A stretch of 44,973 nt of DNA. Source: Strigamia acuminata. Taxonomy: Eukaryota > Arthropoda > Chilopoda > Geophilomorpha > Linotaeniidae. The translations under genes were made by a program, and so were the position numbers. Shown here piece after piece: positions 9,990 to 20,200 of this stretch (positions within the stretch are counted from its first letter, which is position 1; the number at the start of each line of letters is the position of its first letter). Under the pieces are notes generated by a model. The model saw only the letters and a list, made by a program, of their open reading frames with translations, had not been told where the DNA came from and did no database searches. The DNA is taken from assembly GCA_949358305.1 (NCBI GenBank), contig OX442314.1:7197087-7242059 (forward strand), given 5' to 3'.

Positions 9990-10466
9990 TATTGAGTTGT
10001 GGTGGAAATATTGTGTGTTTGGTTGTTTGTCGCCATATTGTATAGTTTGTGAATATTTACATTACACACTTTCCGGATATGTGTAATGAATGTGCTGCTA
10101 TTTAATGTCTCGATGTCGCGTTCAATCGATCTCGATTTTTATTAATGCTGGTTCTGTACCGCGGTTGAACGTTTCCATTTAGCAGCATGCGCTGATAACA
10201 TCGTCTGCTCAAAAGAGCGAGTCCTGTATTGTTATTATTGCTTAGTTATCGATTATGAATGTCATTGCTTTTATTTTATAATGTAAAGGACAAATCATTG
10301 AAATCCAACAATGATTTATCCTATTTTTCCGAGTGCAGTTGTTAGCCTCGAAGCGTGTACACTTTTATGTGATATTAAACATGGCGCACGCATGTCGGTG
10401 TCGCGCACCTGTTTAGACACTCGTCAACTCCTTTCTAACCGATGTTTTGGCCAGGAAATCGCTTTA
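9990..10466 (+). repeat. E1 right LTR (477 bp)
   Basis: Same length and, by eye, same sequence as the left LTR at a constant offset of 6,543 bp. It is followed at 10467-10471 by the target duplication ACGTG. Confidence 0.95.
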
Positions 10467-10479
10467 ACGTGGTCTCGCA

Positions 10480-13400
10480 CCCGACTCTCTCAGTTATCCC
10501 GTTACGGCCCTTGGCCGTAACGGGCCGTTACGGGATCGTGACGGGACCGTCGGCGGCCCGTTAACGGCCCGAACGACTCCATGCGGGCCGTTGACGGGCC
10601 GTTAACGGGCCGTTACGGCGTAAATCGAAAAAATCAACAACCGACAACACGTACGTGAAAACGCGTACAACATTCATAGACATTAATCTCGAATCCTGTT
10701 TTTGGTTTTACGCCGTTAACGGGCCGTTAACGGCCCGCACAGGCCGTGACGGGATCGTGACGGGACCGTCGGCGGCCCGTTAACGGCCCGCACGGGCCGT
10801 GACGGGATCGTGACGGGACCGTTGGCGGCCCGTTAACGGCCCGCACGCGCCGTGACGGGACCGTGACGGGACCGTTGGCGGCCCGTTAACGGCCCGTACG
10901 ACTCCATGCGGGCCGTTGACGGGCCGTTAACGGGCCGTTAACGGGCCGTTAACGGCGTAAATCGAAAAAATCAACAACCGACAACACGTACGTGAAAACG
11001 CGTACAACATTCATAGACATTAATCTCGAATCCTGTTTTTGGTTTTACGCCGTTAACGGCCCGTTAACGGCCCGCGTGAGGTCGTACGGGCCGTCGGCGA
11101 GCCGAAGTCCGGGAACGAAGGCCGTGACGGGATCGTGACGGGACTGTCGGCGGCCCGTTAACGGCCCGCACGGGCCGTGACGGGATCGTGACGGGACCGT
11201 CACGATCCCGTTAACGGCCCGTACGACTCCATGCGGGCCGTTGACGGGCCGTTGACGGGCCGTTGACGGGCCGTTAACGGGCCGTTACGGCGTAAATCGA
11301 AAAAATCAACAACCGACAACACGTACGTGAAAACGCGTACAACATTCATAGACATTAATCTCGAATCCTGTTTTTGGTTTTACGCCGTTAACGGGCCGTT
11401 AACGGGCCGTTAACGGCCCGTTAACGGCCCGTTAACGGCCCGCGTGAGGTCGTACGGGCCGTCGGCGAGCCGAAGTCCGGGAACGAAGGCCGTGACGGGA
11501 TCGTGACGGGACTGTCGGCGGCCCGTTAACGGCCCGCACGGGCCGTGACGGGATCGTGACGGGACCGTCACGATCCCGTTAACGGCCCGTACGACTCCAT
11601 GCGGGCCGTTGACGGGCCGTTGACGGGCCGTTAACGGGCCGTTAACGGGCCGTTAACGGGCCGTTACGGCGTAAATCAAAAAAATCAACAACCGACAACA
11701 CGTACGTGAAAACGCGTACAACATTCATAGACATTAATCTCGAATCCTGTTTTTGGTTTTACGCCGTTAACGGGCCGTTAACGGCCCGTTAACGGCCCGC
11801 ACAGGCCGTGACGGGATCGTGACGGGACCGTCGGCGGCCCGTTAACGGCCCGCACGGGCCGTGACGGGATCGTGACGAGACCGTCGGCGGCCCGTTAACG
11901 GCCCGCACGGGCCGTGACGGGATCGTGACGGGACCGTCACGATCCCGTTAACGGCCCGTACGACTCCATGCGGGCCGTTGACGGGCCGTTGACGGGCCGT
12001 TGACGGGCCGTTAACGGGCCGTTACGGCGTAAATCGAAAAAATCAACAACCGACAACACGTACGTGAAAACGCGTACAACATTCATAGACATTAATCTCG
12101 AATCCTGTTTTTGGTTTTACGCCGTTAACGGGCCGTTAACGGCCCGTTAACGGCCCGCACAGGCCGTGACGGGATCGTGACGGGACCGTCGGCGGCCCGT
12201 TAACGGCCCGCACGGGCCGTGACGGGATCGTGACGAGACCGTCGGCGGCCCGTTAACGGCCCGCACGGGCCGTGACGGGATCGTGACGGGACCGTCACGA
12301 TCCCGTTAACGGCCCGTACGACTCCATGCGGGCCGTTGACGGGCCGTTGACGGGCCGTTGACGGGCCGTTAACGGGCCGTTACGGCGTAAATCGAAAAAA
12401 TCAACAACCGACAACACGTACGTGAAAACGCGTACAACATTCATAGACATTAATCTCGAATCCTGTTTTTGGTTTTACGCCGTTAACGGGCCGTTAACGG
12501 GCCGTTAACGGCCCGTTAACGGCCCGTTAACGGCCCGCGTGAGGTCGTACGGGCCGTCGGCGAGCCGAAGTCCGGGAACGAAGGCCGTGACGGGATCGTG
12601 ACGGGACTGTCGGCGGCCCGTTAACGGCCCGCACGGGCCGTGACGGGATCGTGACGGGACCGTCACGATCCCGTTAACGGCCCGTACGACTCCATGCGGG
12701 CCGTTGACGGGCCGTTGACGGGCCGTTAACGGGCCGTTAACGGGCCGTTAACGGGCCGTTAACGGGCCGTTACGGCGTAAATCAAAAAAATCAACAACCG
12801 ACAACACGTACGTGAAAACGCGTACAACATTCATAGACATTAATCTCGAATCCTGTTTTTGGTTTTACGCCGTTAACGGGCCGTTAACGGCCCGTTAACG
12901 GCCCGCACAGGCCGTGACGGGATCGTGACGGGACCGTCGGCGGCCCGTTAACGGCCCGCACGGGCCGTGACGGGATCGTGACGAGACCGTCGGCGGCCCG
13001 TTAACGGCCCGCACGGGCCGTGACGGGATCGTGACGGGACCGTCACGATCCCGTTAACGGCCCGTACGACTCCATGCGGGCCGTTGACGGGCCGTTGACG
13101 GGCCGTTGACGGGCCGTTAACGGGCCGTTACGGCGTAAATCGAAAAAATCAACAACCGACAACACGTACGTGAAAACGCGTACAACATTCATAGACATTA
13201 ATCTCGAATCCTGTTTTTGGTTTTACGCCGTTAACGGGCCGTTAACGGCCCGTTAACGGCCCGTTAACGGCCCGTTAACGGCCCGCACAGGCCGTGACGG
13301 GATCGTGACGGGACCGTCGGCGGCCCGTTAACGGCCCGCACGGGCCGTGACGGGATCGTGACGGGACCGTTGGCGGCCCGTTAACGGCCCGCACGGGCCG

Positions 13401-14040
13401 TGACGGGATCGTGACGGGACCGTCGGCGGCCCGTTAACGGCCCGCACGGGCCGTGACGGGATCGTGACGGGACCGTCGGCGGCCCGTTAACGGCCCGCAC
13501 GGGCCGTGACGGGATCGTGACGGGACCGTCGGCGGCCCGTTAACGGCTTGTACGGGCCGTTACGGGATCGTGACGGGACCGTGACGGGACCGTCGGCGGC
13601 CCGTTAACGGCCCGTACGATTCCATGCGGGCCGTTGACGGGATCGTGACGGGACCGTCGGCAGCCCGTTAACGGCCCGCACGGGCCGTGACGGGATCGTG
13701 ACGGGACCGTCGGCGGCCCGTTAACGGCCCGCACGAGCCGTGACGGGATCGTGACGGGACCGTTGGCGGCCCGTTAACGGCCCGCACGGGCCGTGACGGG
13801 ATCGTGACGGGACCGTCGGCGGCCCGTTAACGGCTTGTACGGGCCGTTACGGGATCGTGACGGGACCGTCGGCGGCCCGTTAACGGCCCGCACGGGCCGT
13901 TAACGGGGTCGTTACGGGACCGTCGGCGGCCCGTGCGGCGGCCTCGCCAACCTCGTGCGGCCCGTTAACGGCCCGTACGGGCCGTTACGGGGCCGTTGCG
14001 GGATCGTCGGCGGCCCGTTAACGGCCCGCACGGGACAACG
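10480..14040. repeat. Palindrome-rich CpG satellite array
   Basis: About 3.5 kb built from short GC-rich motifs, mainly GGGCCGTTAACGG, CCCGTTAACGGCCC, ACGGGATCGTGACGGGACCGT and CGGCGGCCC. The 10-bp core CCGTTAACGG is its own reverse complement and recurs dozens of times, so almost any stretch can fold on itself. The left two thirds (to ~13235) are punctuated by eight copies of a ~94-bp AT-richer spacer. The right part (13240-14040) is a purer ~53-54-bp monomer array that decays toward 14040. CpG density is extreme. Larger blocks are duplicated (for example, a segment containing GTGAGGTCGTACGGG occurs near 11070, 11440 and 12536), so the array is homogenising. Copia element E1 sits at its left border. 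Confidence 0.95.
10614..13235. repeat. Eight ~94-bp foldback-like spacers in the satellite
   Basis: Near-identical spacers begin with TAAATC at 10621, 10958, 11293, 11672, 12030, 12388, 12778 and 13137 (spacing 335-390 bp). Each ends in GGTTTTACGCC. The ends are imperfect inverted repeats: CGGCGTAAATCGAAAAA on the left, and CGGCGTAAAACCAAAAA as the complement of the right end. Copies at 11672 and 12778 carry CG to CA at the same place, so they share a duplicated ancestor. The spacers contain ACGTACGT-type palindromes. They could be a tiny terminal-inverted-repeat element amplified with the satellite, or just the satellite's own unit. Confidence 0.8.
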
Positions 14041-14623
14041 GGCGCCAACGAGCGCCGGTAGTCCCGGTAATTTGTTTCAAAATAAATATTTGTCACCGTC
14101 TCCCCTCCCTCCTCCTCCTCCCCCTCCTCTCCCTCTCGAGGCCAGACACGGCCGCTCCAAAATACGAACCACGACGATGCCTCCGTACCGATAGACCGAG
14201 TGGGTCGCGCGACAGACAATGCGCGCAAACTACCGTCGGCGCACGGTGTGCACGGCGCAACACCACGGAAGTAACTACCGGTGCGCCCCTCGTGCGTGCG
14301 AGGCAACCCCGAGCTCGCTTAAAGAAGCCACGCAACAACGACCGAGTTCGTTTATCTATTTATTTATTTTTTATTCGTCTAGCATTTTAAACGAATCGAT
14401 GAAAACAAATGAAAACAAACAAACAAATTAATAAACAAATCGAATACATAAAAAAATAAAATAAAATAAAATAAAATAAAATAAAATAAAGATGAAATGA
14501 AATGAAATAAAATGAAATATTGGCCGTTTCGATCCTCGATGTCGCCTTTATCTGCCTATCCATCTATTCTGAAATGAGAGAAGAAAAGATGAGTATTCGA
14601 AGAGGCGCTTAGTGGAGAATTCG
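14041..14623. other. Downstream flank of the acidic-protein gene, no gene seen
   Basis: Holds a (CCT)n-like run (14101-14135), T-rich TTTATTTATTT sequence near 14352-14372 that would supply AATAAA signals on the minus strand, and an (AAAAT)n run at 14445-14490. No convincing coding frame. Confidence 0.5.
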
Positions 14624-15387
14624 CTCACTGTCCCGTTTCTTCGACTCGCGGGTAACCGCCGGTGCGTCGGAGGAGCCACCAGTGTTGGGTGGCGGCTAAA
14701 AAAAAAAAAAAAAAAAAAAAAACGAATGTTTGTCGAAATACGGGGAAAAAAAGGTGCGTACATGCACGGTGAACGTTTTCCACCGACTGACTCACTCACC
14801 ATGCGCATCAGCATTCTAACTATAGCGCGGTGCGCGTCCAACGCCAAACGCGAGAACACGGGGCCTCCAGCCGGGAGCAACTCGACTCCATCGGCGACGT
14901 CTCGGTCGTCGCTCTCTTCCTCCTCTTCCTCTTCATCTTCTTCTTCTTCCTCTTCTTCTCCTTCTCCTCCCTCTCCTCCTTCTTCGCCCTCTCCCTCCTC
15001 CGCCACTGTCTTTGCCGGAGCCTCCAGCCCGCCCGACAAGGGAGCGGCGGACGACGTAGATGGGACGGCGTCGCTCGACGACGAGGCGACGACGCGCGCT
15101 GGCGACGATTCTCCGTCTTGACGCGGCTGGAAAATGGAGGGGGAATAGGCGAATGAATAGACGAATGAACGACGACAATCTTGACGGGATACCTTTTTGG
15201 TTGGCGCCGGATCGCCCGCTTCCCCGGGACGCTTTACCGTTCGCTGCGTCTCCGGCGACTGTGGCTGCGTCGGCGTCTCCGACGTCCCCGGTGACGGTGG
15301 TTGCGACGGTAGCTGCGACTGCGGCGGCTGCAGCTGCGTCAGCGCCTCGTTCTCGCTCCCACTCTCGCTCTCGTTTTCGATCGGCAT
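14624..15387 (-). CDS. Small acidic S/P/E-rich protein of unknown function, three exons
   Basis: Proposed exons on the minus strand are 15387-15193, 15126-14800 and 14695-14624, all joined in phase 0 with GTATCC and GTGAGT donors and CAG/TAG acceptors; the product would be 197 aa ending at TGA 14626-14624. The N-terminus is Ser/Glu/Pro/Gln-rich (MPIENESESGSENEALTQ), followed by a Ser/Ala segment, a long Glu/Asp tract (about residues 110-140) encoded by a GA-rich microsatellite, and a short helix-like segment with ALDAHRAIVRMLMRM. The second intron has a ~23-nt T run before its acceptor. No domain is recognised. An AG acceptor immediately precedes the ATG, so a further upstream exon is possible. 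An acidic nuclear protein is only a guess from composition. Confidence 0.55.
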
Positions 15388-16190
15388 CTGTAGAGAAGGA
15401 ATAAATTAAATTAAATTGAATTAAATCGAAGCGCGAGCGCGGTAAAACCGAAAGAAGAAGGGGTGGAGGTGAGGAAAAGAGACCGAAGGACGAGCGAGAG
15501 GGGGGCGCTATAGTTTCACCGCACGACTCGTTGCACTATACGAATTGCCCCGAAACAAACGCCTATTTATTTCTTTATTTTTTTTTATTTATTCATTCAT
15601 TCGTTAATCTCGTCCACTCGTTAAGTTTTATCAAATTCGTTAAACTCGTTCGTCCATTCGTCAAATTGGTCGTTTCGTCTAGCGACGAGAACAACGGCGA
15701 CGCTAACGTTTACGCGAGTAACTCGGTGAGTTCGTGCATTCTGCGCACGCAAAACGCGAACGCGGCCAATTGACAAAATAACATTTTACAAGTAATGGTT
15801 TAATAATTTACCTCCGTGTGCGAAGCGCGTGTCGCGTCCATTGTGTCTGTCTGTCTGATTTTGGCGAATGAACCGACGCGACGCCCGGTGATAACAATGG
15901 CGATAATGACACGCGACGTAGCATACTTCTAGCTAAACAACAATAATAATAATAATTCATTAAAAAAATAAAATGAAATAGAATAATTAAATAAACAAAC
16001 AAAATAATAAATAGATAAATAAATAAATAAATAAATAAATAAGTCGAAAATAAATAAACTAGCGGCGGGACGGGCCGAGGTCAGAGATTTTGCTCCGTTC
16101 TCACGTCTGTCTATTCCGGGTAGAGGGAGGGAGCGAACGGGCGCGCGCCGGACATCGCTCGGAATTAAAAAACGGGTAACGGGGGAAGAC
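15388..16190. other. Upstream flank of the acidic-protein gene; no gene seen
   Basis: Mixed sequence with short (TTTA)n, (ATTC)n and (AATA)n runs, notably (AAAT)n at 16013-16040. It probably contains the promoter or 5' UTR of the minus-strand gene ending at 15387, but no motif decides it. Confidence 0.4.
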
Positions 16191-16502
16191 AGACAGTCGA
16201 AATTTGATTCCCCGGTCGTGGAATCGACTCCGCGACCCGTGCTTTAACGGTTAATTGGATTATCTTCGTCGTGACTTATCGGGATAAAAATTTTATAGAA
16301 AATCGGCCGTATCGTATTTTATTTTCATCTTCCGAGGGTCTCGCGTCGTCGTTGTGGACGGGAGTCTTCCCGAACACGTTCGACGGGCTTCGCGAATGCT
16401 TTCAGATCGGACGCGGAACTCGGGCCCGCCGCTCGGTCGAGCGGCGCCAGTACCCGCCGAGCGGCGCGGTATCCGATCAAATAACTCCCTTGCTTCGTCA
16501 CG

Positions 16503-16528
16503 GTCTCGGACTGGCCTTCGGGCCGGTC
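16503..16528 (+). ncRNA. UUCG-capped hairpin, example from unit 1 of the array
   Basis: GACTGGCC, loop TTCG, GGCCGGTC forms an 8-bp stem with one G-U pair and the exceptionally stable C(UUCG)G cap. Across units, changes keep the pairing: unit 3 (17779) is fully Watson-Crick with GACCGGCC; units 2 and 5 have GGTC in the 3' arm, giving a G-U; unit 11 has GGCTGGCC, again G-U. This pattern suggests selection on RNA structure, but transcription is not shown. Confidence 0.45.
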
Positions 16529-16803
16529 AAAATAACAAATAAATGAATAAATCGAAAATAGAACGCCCCCGTCCCGGCGAGACTAGGGGCGGGTGGCGTC
16601 GTTGAGCGGCGGCAGCGGCGGCGGTAGCCCCGACGACTCGCCCCGAAAATAAGCTCCCGCACCAGCATTCCTTCGTCCGTCTAAACCTCGCAGCGCGTGC
16701 GGTCGCGTGCATTCTACTCGTGTCCGGTGTGGCGATCGGTACAGAGTAAAAAAAAGATCACCCGAAAAAGAAAGACGATTAAAGTTTTAATTCTCCGGTC
16801 GTG

Positions 16804-16845
16804 GAACCGACTTTGCGGTTCGTGCTTTAACCGTTAATTAGGTTA
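16804..16845 (+). ncRNA. Twin hairpins with compensatory changes, example from unit 2
   Basis: Hairpin a: GAACCG-ACTTTG-CGGTTC. Hairpin b: TAACC-GTTAATTA-GGTTA (16828-16845). In the units at ~22290 and ~22885 hairpin a becomes GGACCG/CGGTCC (A-T to G-C). In the unit at 20402 it becomes GAACCG/TGGTTT (G-U pairs kept). In the unit at 17495-17512 hairpin b becomes TAATC/GATTA (C-G to T-A). Units at 18070, 21072 and 21695 break one or two pairs of hairpin a, and the units at ~16238 and ~19755 are degraded. Confidence 0.45.
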
Positions 16846-17147
16846 TCTTCGTCGCAACTCGTCGTAATAAAAATTTCACAGAAAATCAGCCGTTTCGTAT
16901 TTTATTTTCATCTTCCGGGGGTCTCGCGCCGTCGTTGTGGACGGGAGTCTTCCCGAACACGTTCGATGGGTTTTGCCGACACTTTCAGATCGAATGCGGA
17001 ACTCGGGCCCGTCGCTCGGTCGAGCGGCGCCAGTACCCGCCGAGCGGCACGGTATCCGATACCCGTCTTTTTTAAACCTCCCTTGCTTCGTCGGTCTCAG
17101 ACTGGCCTTCGGGTCGGTCAAAATAAATAAATAAATAAATAAATGAA

Positions 17148-17202
<55 letters not shown>

Positions 17203-20200
17203 GTAGGTCGGGAAATAGAACGCGTTCGTCCCGGCGAATAGTGGCAGCTGGGGTCGTCGAGTGAGTGGCGGCGGCAGCGGCAACCTCGATGACTCGCCCC
17301 GAAAATAAAGTCCCGCGTCGGCATCCCTTCGTGCGTCCTTCGTCCGTCTAATCCTCGCAGCGCGTGCGGTCGCGTGCATTCTACTCGTGTCCGATGTAGC
17401 GACCGGTACGAGGTAAAAAAAATATCACACGAAAAAGAAAGACGATTAAAATTTTAATTCTCCGGTTGTGGAACCGACTTCGCGGTTCGTGCTTTAATCG
17501 TTAATTAGATTATCGTCGTCGCAATTTATCGGAATAAAATTTTTACGGAAAATTGACATTTCCGTATTTCATTTTCATCTTTCGGGGGTCTTGCGCCGTC
17601 ATAATCGGAGCGAGTCTCGCTCGATGCGTTCGACGGACTTTGTGGGAGTTTCCAGATCGCCAGCGGAACGAGGGGCCGTGGCTCGTCCGAGCGGCGCAGT
17701 ACCCGTCGAGTGGCGCGGTACCCGAGTTCTTGCATCCAACGGTGGACACATCTTTGTCGAGAGCACCTCTCGGTCTCAGACCGGCCTTCGGGCCGGTCAA
17801 AAAAAATAAACAAATAAATAAATAAATAAATAAATAAACGAGTCGGCGAATAAAGGCGGTTGGGGTCGCTGGACGGTGGCGGTGGTGGTGGCAGCGGCAA
17901 CCCCGACGACTCGTCGCAAAAGATAAGCTCCCGCGCCGGCATCCGTTTGCTCGTCTAAACCTCGCAGTGCGCGTGCGGTCGCGTGCATTCTACTCGTGTC
18001 CGATGTGGCGATCGGCATAGATCACCCGAAAAAGGAAAGACGATTAAAATTTTAATTCTCCGGTCGTGGCACCGACTTTGCGGCTCGTGCTTTAACCGTT
18101 AATTAGGTTATCTTCGTCGTAATTCGTTGGAATAAAATTTTTATAGAAAATCAGCCGTTATGCATTTTATTTTCATCTTCCGGGGGTCTCGTGCCGTCGT
18201 AGTAGGCGTTAGTTTCAATCATCGCGTTCTACGGATTTTGAGGGGATCCTCAGATCGAGACCAAAGTGAGAGGGCCGTCGCCCCCGTCTCGTGCGCCGCT
18301 CGATCCCCGTTGGATGACAAGATGGCATTCGCCTCTCCCACCCGAGGATCGGTCGGTGGTGCGGTATTTATGCTTGTGCACCAAATGGGTGGTCGACAGG
18401 TCCCCAATCGGTCTCGGGCTCAGACTGGCCTTCGGGCCGGTCAAAATAACAAATAAATGAATAAATCGGAAATAGAACGCTCCCGTCCCGGCGAGACTAG
18501 GGGCGGGTGGCGTCGTTGAGCGGCGGCAGCGGCGGCGGTAGCCCCGACGACTCGCCCCGAAAAAAGGCTCCCGCACCGGCATTTCTTCGTCCGTCTAAAC
18601 CTCGCAGCGCGCGTGCGGTCGCGTGCATTCTACTCGTGTCCGGTGTGGCGATCGGTACGGGGTAAAAAAAAAATATTACACGCAAAAGGAAAGACGATTA
18701 AAATTTTAGTTCTCCGGTCGTGGAACCGACTTTGCGGTTCGTGCTTTAACCGTTAATTAGGTTATCTTCGTCGCAACTCGTCGTAATAAAAATTTCACAG
18801 AAAATCAGCCGTTTCGTATTTTATTTTCATCTCACGGTGGTCTGGCGCCGTCATAGTCGACGGAAGTCTCTCCGAACACGTTCAACGGGCTTCACGAACG
18901 CTTTCAGATCGAATGCGGAACTCGGGCCCGCCGCTTGGTCGAGCGGCGCAGTACCCGCCGAGCGGCGTGGTAGCCGGGTTCTCGCGTATGGCGATAGGGG
19001 GTCCTTTCTAAACAAACACCTCTCTCGGTCTCAGACTGGCCTTCGGGTCGGTCAAAATAATAAATAAATGAATCGGAAATAGAACGCACCCGTTCTCGCT
19101 CGGTCTACCGGCGAATGGGAGCAGTTGGGGCCGTTGAGCGGCGACGACAGCAGCCCTAACGACTCGTCCCGAAAATAAGTTTCCGCACCGACATCCGTTC
19201 GCTTATTTAAACCCCATGACGCGCGCGTGGTTGCCTGCATTTTTCGGCTTGTTTCGACACGTTTCGACGTCGACGCGCGACCGTGAGCAAAGTCCTCAGC
19301 AACATATGGACATGAGTGTGTCTTTGCTCGCGATCTACGCGTTTGAGCGCGTTACGACGCGCGATAATGCACGTGATGCGATGGGGGTGAGCGCGACACG
19401 GGCTTTTGGCGCGGGCGTCGGTAATGATGTCCGTCAACGTGGATGAATGTCCGCGAAGTGTTTGGTGTTTATGGCAACGCACCAGGACGCAATTAACAAC
19501 CAACAAGAATTAAAAATATAACTGTTTAACAAAAAGAAACTCCTATAATGTTGAAACAATAAAGAAAACGCAAAATTCAGATTCAAATTTAGATTTGAAT
19601 TAGGTCAGATTAGGCCAGGTTGTAGATCCACAGACTCTCGAGACGACAACAAGAAAATAAAAAGGATGCGTTTATCGTTTGTAGGTAGAATCTCGCGCCG
19701 AGTTAAATAAAAGTCTTTAAAAAATAGAAATCGATTTCCCGGTCGTAGAATTAATTTTGTGTCATGTGATCCAGTCATTAATTAGATTTTCGTGGTAGAT
19801 GTTGCGTGAAACAAGATCGTGAACGTCTCAATTGGTTTACGATTTAAATTTCATCTCGCAATACACGCTGCACCAACGTAGTCGACGCGAGTTTATATCA
19901 CTGCACTCGATGGGTTTTGTGAGCATTTTTAGACCAATCGATCGTACAGCTTGTTTGCTAGTCTTCCTTTCGAGGTCAGTAGTTAACTCTTTGCACTCAA
20001 TCTGTACGAGTCGCGGTAGCCGGGTTCTTGCATTCTATGATGCTGTTGGTTCCAACGGCGATACGCGTCTCCCGCCTCTCGGTCTCAGACTGGCCTTCGG
20101 GCCGGTCAAAAAAAAAGAAAAAAATTAATAAATAGATAAATAAGTCGGGAACAAAACGCATCCATCCCGACGAATAGTGACAGTTGGGCTCGTTGAGCGG

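Larger units (their letters stand above)
3447..10466 (+). mobile_element. Complete Ty1/copia LTR retrotransposon E1
   Basis: A full-length 7,020-bp element. Two 477-bp LTRs (3447-3923, 9990-10466) look identical by eye. The flanks carry a 5-bp target duplication ACGTG at 3442-3446 and 10467-10471. A primer-binding site matching initiator tRNA-Met starts 2 nt after the left LTR, and a polypurine tract lies immediately before the right LTR. Inside is a 1.2-kb leader and one uninterrupted gag-pol frame (5125-9972). Integrase precedes reverse transcriptase, which defines the copia order. LTR termini are TA...TA instead of TG...CA. Matching LTRs, an intact frame and intact target duplications indicate a recent insertion. 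A methyl-CpG-binding-like domain sits between integrase and RT. Confidence 0.97.

Noticed and set aside
10480-14040. CRISPR-like array of regularly spaced repeats
   Set aside because: Here the longer segments (spacers) are near-identical and the short flanks vary in number. The sequence is eukaryotic and has no cas genes.
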